A program made the position numbers and the translations under genes. A DNA stretch of 64,000 nt from Apostichopus japonicus (taxonomy: Eukaryota; Echinodermata; Holothuroidea; Aspidochirotida; Stichopodidae). The stretch is taken from positions 15,749,611-15,813,610 of the forward strand of contig NC_092576.1 of the NCBI RefSeq assembly GCF_037975245.1. The letters are read 5' to 3'. Positions within the stretch are counted from its first letter, which is position 1; each line of letters starts with the position of its first letter. The notes beneath the pieces are model-generated. The model made no database searches. It was not told the DNA's origin and saw nothing but the letters and a program-made list of their open reading frames with translations. Positions 12,369 to 24,253 of the stretch are shown here, one piece after another.

Positions 12369-13596
12369 ATGACCATATTTATTATTAAACGTCCACGACA
12401 CCTGCTGTGAATACCAATGTCTAATAACAAACCAACTCTACATAAACTATTTTAAGCCTGTGGCACATTGCTTTGGTACTTTCATTGATATAACCCAACT
12501 GCAAAATTGTAACCTTACATGAACATTCTTGCAACTGGTTTTTTAAGGGTAGCATCTTGTTATTTTCAGAAAAGGCCCCCGCCCCCCCCCCCCCCCCCCA
12601 AAAAAAAACCCAAAAAAGCAACAGCCAGGTTTAGAACATTAAATAACGTCTCATCTACATTTCAAAACAGTTAATTTCAGTATTTAGGTAAACGGTACAA
12701 AATTTTAGCCGACGTGAGTTTGACTCTACAAAGTTTGTACAAACGAAACTGTCCGCCTGGCAGTGTTACCAAATAATATTTTGGTTGCATACCAAACACA
12801 CCTTTAGCTCACTGCACCCCCATATACTTCTATATAACAAAGCCGAAAGCCAGATGTTTATCTGAGCTTATAACCGATTATATTTTATTGCACCTACATG
12901 CTAGCATGCTGTACTTAATGAAAGCTTTTTAATGGTACCTAACTACTTCCAAGTGATATTGAACAATTACATCTTTTGCAACAGGCATTGACAGAAATGG
13001 TTTGATACTAGTTCTAACATGGATCCCCACTGCACAACTCAGGGTGAACTTGAGCTGGTATGGTGGTGTTGGTGAGTGTTATGAAACGTTGGGGTGTAGT
13101 TCTGGTGTGTAATGATGGTGCGAAATCTTTCGTTGCAAAACAGGAAACGCTCCCGAAGAAAGCAAAAACAAGGACAATGCCCTTGTCTCATACTGTGACC
13201 CCCCACACCTCCCCCCTCCCCCAATAATGGTGATTTCTTTTCATTGCACCTAGTACAAAGATTTGTATGGCTAGTTGTATATTACTGATTTATATCGTAC
13301 TGATGATATATAAGTACATATCACACTGTTGTATCTCACCGCTTTACTATAAACAAGAAACAGAAAATATGACCTTCTATCAGAGAATTCAAAAGTTCAT
13401 CTCATGTGCTGGCGACTTTCTCTGACTCGAGCCCACCATAACCTCAGATATTCGTGGTTTCCAGAAACTGAAGCAGAAATTGAGTCAGACTTGTCTGTGA
13501 TGCAAATTTTCTTTTTTACAAACGGCTCACTTTTTTTTCAGAAGGAAGAAATCTTAAGGCGTGTTTTCCCATTCTGGCGTTGTGTGTCCTCCTCAA

Positions 13597-16500
13597 TCAC
13601 TTGGCGATCAGACCTCTGGCTGTGGGGTACAGTTCCGAGTTGCCGCCCGCCGACTTCTTTACCTTCGGTCTGGGGGTAAACGGGACACAAAAACAGAGTA
13701 ACGTCGAAAGGCGCCCTCGCCGATGATGTGGTAAAATGGACCGAGAAGAGAAGACTGCACTTAATTTGCATATTCATGTGCAGGTCACATGATCCACCAG
13801 TCCTGATTGTGTTTTGAAACTTGTCAAAAGATCGGCATCGAATATGTAAGATTTGAAGGATCAAACGGTATCATCGTGATTTTACTTTTGTTGAATCGTA
13901 TAATCTTTCCCACATTAGTTTATCTGTCACAATTAGCTCTCTCACACAGGTCTTCGTGTGATTTTTTAAACCACTGATAACCGATATCTTTCTCCAAGAC
14001 TTTAAACTATGAATGAATTACCCTTACTATGACTGCTGCACATTACTATACAGCTGGTGGTTGCTAGGACCCATCGCTAAAAAAGCACTTCAGATTTGAT
14101 TGACGAATACTTTATACTTTTAAAATTCTGGATACAGAATATCAGAACTTGTATAAATGCTACAATAGACATGATGAATAGGTCACAGAACCTATAGAAG
14201 TCAGAAAATCATAGTTGCCATGGCATTTATACTTACTTTTTGCTGAAGAGGTCAAACAACATGTAGAAGTCAGGAAATCTATGTCATGTTAGTTGCCATG
14301 GCTATTATACTTACTTTTTAGCTGAATAGGTCACACAACCTATACAAGCCAGTAATTCTTTCTTATGTTAGTTGCCATAGCAATTATACTTACATTTTGC
14401 TGAAATAGGTCACACAACCTATACAAGTCAGTAATTCTTTGCGATTTTAGTTGCCATGGCAATTATACTTACTTTTTGGCTGAATAGGTCACACAACCTA
14501 TACAAGTCAGTAATTCTTTGTGATTTTAGTTGCCATGGCAATTATACTTACTTTTTGGCTGAATAGGTCACACAACCTTTACAAGTCAAGAAATGATTGT
14601 GCTGTTAGTTGCCATGGCAATTATAACTTTTGCTTACATAGAGGTCACACAACCTATAGAAAGTCACAAAATCATTGCCATGCTAGTTACCATGGCAATT
14701 CGATACTTACTTTTTCTCTTTTGCTTTTTCTTTCTTCACTTTCCCTTTGTTTCTGTTTGCAAAGACTGAAGGCCTGAGAAAACAAAACAACAACATCAAC
14801 AACAATAATCAGCATGAGGCGATTAACCGTAATGCACTACAGGCCACGAGCATCAGTGGGGACAAAAATCTCAGAGCGATAAAAATGGCAGAAAAAGTCT
14901 TGAAAAAGTATCTTCCTAGAAATTCCGACTTGACAGGGTTATCTTCACTCCTTGAGGAGTGTTCAATATGACAATGAAATATTCTCAACAAAGGAAATTG
15001 GGTCTAAGCAGGAGATCAAATGCTCGTTGAGGCACGCCGTAATTGAAAATTCTTGAACTTTCTAGCTTATACGGAGTCAATTCTGAAGACTTTTTAAGTA
15101 GTAAATGAGGTTCTTTATTGCTTGTTTGAAATCATCAGATTTATCCTACCAGTTCGTTTATGACGCAGCTATCTTCCTAGCCTGAAATCTGCTAATGCTT
15201 TCATCAAAACTAATTAGAAAGCAGCAACATAAAATGTCCTCCACTTTTGACTGGAAGTTCACTGTTTACTAAGAGATGCTGGATATTGTCTGCAGAGTTA
15301 GGGTCAAAATGTTGCCCATCTCACCGGACCTTCCGTTTCCAACTTAATACTGTTTAATTCATCTCAAACTCACTGAATTTCCAGATCCAAATCGTCTTCA
15401 TCTTGCAGAGCTGCGTCCAGGGCTGCTTGGACCCTGGGGGCCACCGAAGGTCCTTCGTAATCCCTAGTGGTCCTATTGGGCATGTCCAGTTCTACCTGTA
15501 AGACATTTTCAGCCTGAAGAGAGAGATCAGTGAACGAAATGTTTAAGGTGTCTTGTCAAACTTTGCAAAGCTTTGCCCTGTATCATGCGGTCACCTGTGA
15601 CTGCACGCTATGGATGGCCGCTGTCGTTAGTCATGGAAGCTTGTGAGTTCGTGCTCAGGTTAAGCTAACTTCTGAGCCACGAACGAGCAGACCGCTTTCC
15701 TTTCATGATTTAAATGTAAAACTGTCAAATTTACCTAATTGGTGAGCTGATAACCTGCAACAGTCTGTTAATGTGACCCATGGCACCCTGGACACCTTGA
15801 ACTGACTAGCAACAGTTTGTGTGACCACAGCATCTTGGATGCTTTGTACTGACTAGCATCAGTTTATTAATGTGACCGCGGCATAAGCTGATTATCTGCA
15901 ACAGTGTGTTAATGTGACCATGGCATCTTGGATGCTTTGTACTGACTAGCATCAGTTTATTAATGTGACCCCAGCACATGCCAATAATTGCAATGGTTTG
16001 TTAGTGTGACCGCAGCATCTTGGATGTTTTGTACTGACTAGCATCAGTTTGATCATGTGACCGCGGCATATGCTGATAATTGCAATGGTTTGTTAATGTG
16101 AGCGCAGCATCTTGGATGCTTTGTACTGACTAGCATCAGTTTATTAACGTGACCGCGGCACATGCCAATAATTGCAACGGTTTGTTAATGTGACCGCAGC
16201 ATCTTGGATGTTTTGTACTGCCTAGCATCACTTTGATCATGTGACCGCGGCATATGCTGATAATCTGAAACAGTGTGTTACTGTTACTGTGGCTACTGTT
16301 TACTGAGAATTATTTCGTTGACATCACAATGTATCTCACATCAGCTTGCTCATGTTCCAGTAACTTCATTAAAACAACTTTCCATTGCACTGTAAATGTG
16401 TTACTTCAGGCCATACAAAGTATCTTGTTTTCCTATTGAGTTTTCTGTCGTATATGAAAAGCTGTCAGGAAGGTCGTCTGTTAGACTAAGTAGGTCAGCC

Positions 16501-18076
16501 AGGGAGTCATATCCCAAAAAATGACAGGTGGTAGTAGAAATAGTTTCCCTCCCCTGCACCCCACCCCCCCTAACCCTTCCCCATCTTCAGCTGAATTGCC
16601 ATCTTGGAACAGTCTGTTTGAGATAAACAATTGATGTAACGTCAGTGTACCTACAGAAAGATTGCCTTTATTGTTATGAATCTATATTTACCTTATACCC
16701 ATGATCCCCCCCCACCAACTGCCCTCCCTGCCCCTCCTTCATCTCAGCTGCCATCTTGGCATACTTTGCTTTCAGGTCACTGTTGCACTGTTACACCTAT
16801 AGTCCCAAAGGGTAACAATCTTTCACAACGGGTAATAATCTTTTGCTTACTCTATACCTGTGATTCCCCCCCCCCCCCTCCCCCATCTGTGCTGCCATCT
16901 TCGCATATTTTGCTGTAAGGTCATTGTTTAACCGTTTCAATTATAGTCCCAACGGGGTAATAATCTTTTGATTACCTTATACCTGGGATTTCCCCCCATC
17001 TGTGCTGCCATCTTTGCATATGTTGCTTTAAGGCCATTGTTTAACCGTTTCAATTATAGTCCCAATGGGGTAATAATCTTTTGATTACCTTATACCTGGG
17101 ATTTCCCCCCATCTGTGCTGCAATCTTTGCATATGTTGCTTTAAGGCCATTGTTTAACCGTTTCAATTATAGTCCCAATGGGGTAATAATCTTTTGATTA
17201 CCTTATACCTGGGATTTCCCCCCATCTGTGCTGCAATCTTTGCATATGTTGCTTTAAGGCCATTGTTTAACCGTTTCAATTATAGTCCCAATGGGGTAAT
17301 AATCTTTTGATTACCTTATACCTGGGATTTCCCCCCATCTGTGCTGCCATCTTTGCATATGTTGCTTTAAGGCCATTGTTTAACCGTTTCAATTATAGTT
17401 CCAACGGGGTAATAATCTTTTGCTTACCTTATACCTGGGATTGCCCCCCATCTGTGCTGCCATCTTGGCATATTTTGCTTTAAGGCCATTGTTTCACCGT
17501 TACAATTATAGTTCCAACGGGGTAATAATCTTTTGATTACCTTATACCTGGGATTTCCCCCCATCTGTGCTGCCATCTTTGCATATGTTGCTTTAAGGCC
17601 ATTGTTTAACCGTTTCAATTATAGTTCCAACGGGGTAATAATCTTTTGCTTACCTTATACCTGGGATTGCCCCCCATCTGTGCTGCCATCTTGGCATATG
17701 TTGCTTTAAGGCCATTGTTTAACCATTTCAATTATAGTTCCAATGGGGTAATAATCTTTTGATTACCTTATACCTGGGATTTCCCCCCATCTGTGCTGCC
17801 ATCTTGGCATATGTTGCTTTAAGGTCATTGTTTCACCGATACAATTATAGTCCCAACGAGGGAAGAATTTTTTACTTACCTTGTACCCATGATCCCCCAC
17901 CCCCTGCCCTCCCTCCATCCTCCCCCACCCCCCCTTTATCTCAGCTGCGGGGTAATAATCGTTTGCTTACCTTATACCTGGGATTGCCCCCCATCTGTGC
18001 TGCCATCTTGGCATAGTCTGTGACAGGTCTCCTGTTACCCACAGCAGACACAGGTCTCTTGGCCATCTGCTGAGGC
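13597..18076 (-). CDS. KIF3B: KIF3B C-terminal tail exons
   Basis: Exon 17971-18076 encodes [17 protein letters not shown] and ends [15 protein letters not shown]. Exon 15374-15513 encodes [20 protein letters not shown] and an acidic DEDDLDLEI. The last exon, 13597-13669, encodes [19 protein letters not shown] then LIAK and TGA at 13597-13599. The Gln codon is split across the last intron (CA from 15374-15513, A from 13669). The tail is shorter than in vertebrates because the Ser-rich linker before the final motif is reduced. The tail binds KAP/cargo in the family. Confidence 0.9.
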
Positions 18077-21000
18077 CTACCGGAGGGGAGCGACAAATTA
18101 AAATGATTAGTACACAAATTCAATGTGCATAAAAACCAAGCTGCATCGACAAAATCATCCTCCCCTCCCCCCCCCCCCCCCCAACACCCTTACCTTAATA
18201 ATATTTCAGTTTAGATTCTTAGAGCAAGGTAAGGAAGACACAATATTAAGATTGATACAGTTTGTTCAAATTATCCTGATTTTAATGTTGACTACATGTT
18301 TGCTCCTCCAGTTACATAATAAAGTTGTGATCAACATTTTAATGTTGTGACTGACACAGACATATTGGAGATTGACTTGAAATGAAGCAACATTTTAATG
18401 TTGTGACTGACACAGACATATTGGAGATTGACTTGAAATGAAGCAACACTTTATCTCAGATGTTACAGCGTACAAAACCATCTCTTGATAACAAATGTTA
18501 CAGGGCTCTGTCCTCAATGCCAGTGGGATTTTTGTATAAGATTTTCAATAGACAGATTTGATTCATGTCATCTTTTATTCAAAATATAATATTATTTTCT
18601 TAATTAAATATTATAAAAATAATAATCATATATTATATAACATATAAAAATAATATATTACATAATATATATATATATATATAAATAATATATTATATAA
18701 TATATATATAAATAATATATTATATTAAAAATATTATATCATAATGTATTAATAATATATGATATTAATAATTAAATATAATAAAAAAAAATTAATTAAC
18801 TGAACCATTCTCACTGAATATAACATGATAACTGTTTATCTTGCAGTTGAACTAAAAACTAGCCTGTGAAGAAAGTACTAAAAACATGAACCACAAGTGT
18901 AGAATTAATTCATTTGATAAACTTTTTGAAAACATTGCTGTTCTAACTTATTTTGGTCTCCTTTCATCTCCTTGCGCCAGGTTCTATAACATCGCTGCCC
19001 ACTGACAAGCACACTTCATCCTGACAGAAAACAAAGGCTTGACCACACTTCTGAGACTAACACCATACCCTCCGCACACCACCTCCATACCCGCTTGCCA
19101 CCCTTCCCCACCATTTTCCTTTAAGCACCTTTGAAACAAAGTCATTCTCATTTGTAACTGAACCAAATCAACATTTCCCCCCTCCAATAAAACCAAAAAC
19201 AACAACAAAACAAAACAAGAAGACCAAAAAACGAACAATAATGATGTTATAAAATGCTGCAAATGTCCACCTACCCTTCAGATTTTGCTAACAGTCTCAA
19301 CATCCACTGGTCTCTTTCCTCATCAAACTCTGCTCTCTGGATGATCTTCGTCTTCTCCTCGGGAGGGATGAAGTTATCGATGATGAGGACTCTGGCAGAG
19401 ATAAAAGGAATAAAAGAGTTGAGGAGAAAGAGGAGGAGGAGGAGGGGAAGGGGGGAGGAGGAGAAAGAGGAGGAACAGATATAAAGAAATCCTGTGCTAC
19501 AAGATACAAATTTCATATGTGGATACCTGTGATTATCCCTCTAAATACCGGGCATTCTGTACAAATGTGTGTAATTTTGACACACATTGACACAGATTGG
19601 CCACATGCCAACCTTTGTCATACCTTGCAAACAAACCATGTTTGTTCTGGCAAAATGCTTGTGGTTTTTTACTGTACTAATGCTGTTGTACTTTCAGTTA
19701 AAGTCCAGTAAGTATTGTAAGCAACCGAAGAGACAAATTCATTATTTACATTGAATTCTTGGAGGTTTTGTACAAAACAATTAGCTTGCCTGTAACTTAG
19801 CAATAACTAGCCAGATAGCTGGGTTTGAATTTTAGCCTTTAACTTCAGCTCCCTCATGAGTTCATCCTGAGTTAGTTCTAATTCCTGCCTCTCCCTGACA
19901 TGTTCCTCCTGGTGGCCTTACACTTACCTTACCTATAACTAAGTAATAACTAGTTAAATAGCAGAGTTTGACTTACTTTAATTTCAGCTCCCTCATGAGT
20001 TCATCCTGAGTTTGTTCTAATTCCTGCCTCTCTCTGACATGTTCCTCCTGGAGGTCTTGTATGTCACTCTTAACTGCCTGCAACTTGGCAAATAACTAGA
20101 CAGAAACATAAACAATATCATAAAAAAAGAAGATCAACTATAAAAATGTCACAATTTACAAGAAAAGACCAAAACATGTTTCCAACACATTAACTGATTG
20201 TACATACAATTCAGTGTTTACAGTCACCTAAAGGAATGCTATGTAGAGAAACCTAAGGATATGACACTTCAACAAAACGAGGCATCCTCGTTTCCACGAT
20301 GGAGGGTTCTCTTCCAAAAAAAAACAAGGAAGGCCCCTAGAGAAAAACAAATTGCGAACTATACTGATAAAAATAACAAGGAACGTCAATGTTTAACCTA
20401 ATCGGATGTAAACCGATCATTACTCTCACCTTTTTCAGTTTCTTCGTTTTAATTTCCACTTCCTGTTGTAACGATGAGTAGGTGTCTCTCAGCTCCAACG
20501 TGCCTTCGTCTTTCGATTCCAGAGTCTGTTGCATCTCACGTTCTATCCTCTGGAGACATTAAAAACCAAATTAAAACAAAAGGATAATTTGGTAGTTAGG
20601 GACAGCATGATGTTGCCAAGCAAATTTTAATTACACTTTTGGTCTTACGCGAGTCAAAAGAGAGTCACAAAAACATGTCTAGACTGCTTTCATCGCTACA
20701 TTTTTTTGCCGTACACATTTTCATGGTTGGATATTATGCTCAACGGTCGTTCTCACTTCTCTCAAATATTATCCCCACATGATTAGTGGGGGCTACTTAC
20801 GAGGGAACGACTTACCTTCTGGACAAATTACTTATGCATTTTTCCGCGCCATCGGCGCTCAACTCACAAAAAAGAAACTACCACCAACTATACCGTAGCC
20901 TGCCAAGGGCAGCCGGTCTAGCCAGCTCTGTCTGGCTAGATCCGGTGCCTTGGCCTGGTCATTCTTTTCCTGTGACTTGCTCTGTTCAGTTCCTGATGTA

Positions 21001-23305
21001 AGTGCTACTTTTCACAACTCTCTGTGGTGTTACACATAAATATCACACAACTGTTGCAAAAGGCAAATGTCCCTTCCAGACCATTCTTTTCTCCCTCTCA
21101 TTGTCCTTTTTTCCTCTCCAAGTTTTGACTCTTGCCAATCTGAAAAGCTAGTCCACATTCTCTCCCCTAACCACTCCCCTCCTTCCCCCCTCTCTCCTAC
21201 CCTAGTACCATTTAATAATGTTGAGATGGATCAAAAATAGGTTCTAACACAGCTATAACAATACACTCCATTCTGCGTTACAGTCTGGAGAACTCTGGCA
21301 AATGTCTTCAATAGAATTGCAACATCATGTTTGCAACGTGATCTATCTATCTATCGATTTATATATCTATATTACATGTTTGGTTGGTTGGCATCTATCT
21401 TGGCGTAGAGTGCTCTATGCCCGGTGGACAGAGCGAAGTATAGATGAGAATTAGTCAAGACTGCTCTGTAGATAAATGAGTTCTTAAAAGGCAAAAATTT
21501 TAAATTTTGGCAAGATAGTAGGATTTCGTAGATTGTACTTGTCCGCATATATAACAAACAGAAGGCCGAAGTTTGAAGTCTAGCAGATTACCTTTTCCTC
21601 TGCTAGTTTCAGTCTCCTCTGCTCTAATTCTCTCTCCTGTTGGTCGGTGTGATCCATGATACTGGTCCCTCCCACCAGTAGTTTCCCTTCCATGGCCTGG
21701 ATCTTAGACTGTAACGCATCTCTGGCCTCCTGCTGTTTACGGATCTGGTCTTGTCTCGATAAGACCTCTTGGACTAACCTCTGCTTCTCCTGTAATGTTC
21801 GATACAGGAAAAGATGAATTCCAGATAAAATGCCAAGTAAATTCAACCAAAGGAAATCAATTGCGTCATCTATAAAAAGTCAATTCAATTTTACCAAATT
21901 CAACTTCAGTTATATCAAAATTAATTCATAATTTACCAATTTAAACCTGCTCAATTCAATTGAACCAAATTAATTCCATTCAATTATATAGTGCTGTACA
22001 GGACTGTTAAGCACTGCGTACAATGCCCCGATAACCTGCATCATCAATTAACCAGGCTGATTTACAACAATGGAATTTTAGTATATATTAGTATATATTT
22101 CCTCTTGTTGACTCAATCCTTTGGTTACTAGATGTTTTGAAAATAATTTGGCCATTAACTTAATAGCTCATTTCACACATAATAAAACAATATTGGTTAA
22201 TTAGAAATAAATATTACCCACTCTAGAATGTCATGACTAATCATGACCCTAGATAATCATGAATAATCATGATTAATCACTGAATAATCATGACTTTACC
22301 TCAGCAATCATGTTCTGATTGGCTAATATGGCTTGTTTCTCCTGCTCTAGTTTCTGTTGAGCCTCTTTATACATCTCCTCGTCATCTTCATCCTCCTCTT
22401 CGTCAGAGTCTACGATCTCTCCATCAGAACCGACTGAAGAATGGAAACGATCAAAATTGAAGAAGGAATCTGTCAAAATACCCCTCACCACAAGTATGAT
22501 ATTAGCCCCTCAAAGATAGCCCCTCCCCAAAAGTATGGTACTAGCCCCTTGAAGAGGGCCCCTCATCACAAGCATGGTATTAGCCCCTAACAGAGAACCC
22601 CTCACCACAAGCATGGTACTAGCCCCACAAAGAGAGCCCCTCTTCACGAGCATGGTATTATTAAATATCATCCAATTCATTTCATTTTTATATTTATTTC
22701 GTTTCCTCTATTTATTTCATTCGTTTTAAAAGGCGTTTGAATGATCTTAAGCTGCTACTTCATGTAGGACCAGTAATATCTTACACACCCATTTTTCACT
22801 TCAGACTACCGTCACCGTTTACCTTCTCCATTAGCTTTCTTTCTTCCTCTTCTCTTCTTCCGTTTCCCACCGCTGCCACCGTCTCCCTTCACAGCCAGCT
22901 GCTGCTTCAGCCTCGAAATCTCGTCCTGGAATTCTCTCAGGAGGGCGTCCTTGGGATCCTCGTTGATCTTGGGTTTGTTCTTGATGTTCTTGGCTCTGTT
23001 CGCATACCGGAGGGTCGTCACGGTCTCGTCAAAGTTGTAACTGGCCGGGCCGACGTTGGCCACCATGACCGTCCTGGCGTTCCCTCCGAGGGAGTCCTGC
23101 AGAAGCCGGGTCAGCTTCGAGTCTCGGTATGGAATGTGGTTGCTCTTTCCGTCGACCAGAGCTGAGATGACGTTACCCAAGGCTGAAAGTGAGAGGTTGA
23201 TCTTGGTTGCTTCCTTCAAGCGCTCTCCCTGAAAGAAAGAAAGTAACCTTAGTTTTGTATTTCGGGTCATTCTTTAGTTACAGAACATAGAGAATATATA
23301 TGTAT

Positions 23306-23339
<34 letters not shown>

Positions 23340-24194
23340 CAGTGTTTTAGCTACACTGGTTGGCGCCCATCGAACTTCGCCAGCACTAACGTTTGCCGAC
23401 TGGTACTCCATGTAAAAAGTTCTAATACCGACCGTCACCCGCGCTTCTGATCGCCTGGTACAAAATTCAGTAAATAGTGTCAAGAAATGACTGTAAAAGA
23501 AATCACTCTCACTAAAATATATACACACACATACATACACACATATATATATATACCTTATACCCCTACCCCAGATGCGGAATTCGCAGGCAACCACCAC
23601 TCCAGCAAATTCAACCGCCACCTGCAAACTCCTAGCTACAACCCTGATAGAAATATTTTTATATATATTTCCTCGGGCTAATTTTTCCTTTTTCTACAAC
23701 AAAAAGTTGTATGTTATGAAAGATCTAAGGGTGCATGTTTAAATTGAAGAACCTGATACCGATAGCCAATTGTGGTTTATCCAAATTCATGCATTCCTTA
23801 TAGTTTATGATACAGAGAAGCTGATATTTTTATTCTGCCAAAGTTTCTATCCTAAACTTAATGTAATGTTATTCAATCACCGTTGCGCCAGTCTTGGCCT
23901 GCCTTTCACTGCCCGCTAAATCCACCAGATTTAGTTTACCCACGCGTATATGATTCTCACCGTCAGGACCAAGCTGTAGAGATGAAAAACAGTAAATGGA
24001 CTATGAAGTTTGCAATGAAGTTATCTAAAAGAAGTTGCAAGAATATCCTACAGTCTAGAAGAATACAGGATCATGTGACACATGCAATGATGATGATGAT
24101 AGATGGAGGTGGTGGTGATGATGGTTATGATGATAGATGGTGATGATGATTGGTATGGTGATGGTGGTGATCATGATGATGCTGGTGATGGTGG

Positions 24195-24253
<59 letters not shown>

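Larger units (their letters stand above)
9086..13596. other. Convergent GCAT/KIF3B intergenic region
   Basis: Outside the SINE at 12127 and the palindrome repeats, this holds a short GAGTACAAGCA-type degenerate repeat (9655-9830) and a C-rich tract (10140-10345). There is a 33-bp tandem repeat, ACTAATGAATGAAAACATAA plus a C-rich part, in three copies (10497-10610), and a poly-C run (12578-12598). A minus-strand AATAAA at 12884-12889 is a plausible KIF3B poly(A) signal. I see no exon I can defend; short open stretches at 11595-11720 are not recognisable. Confidence 0.5.
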
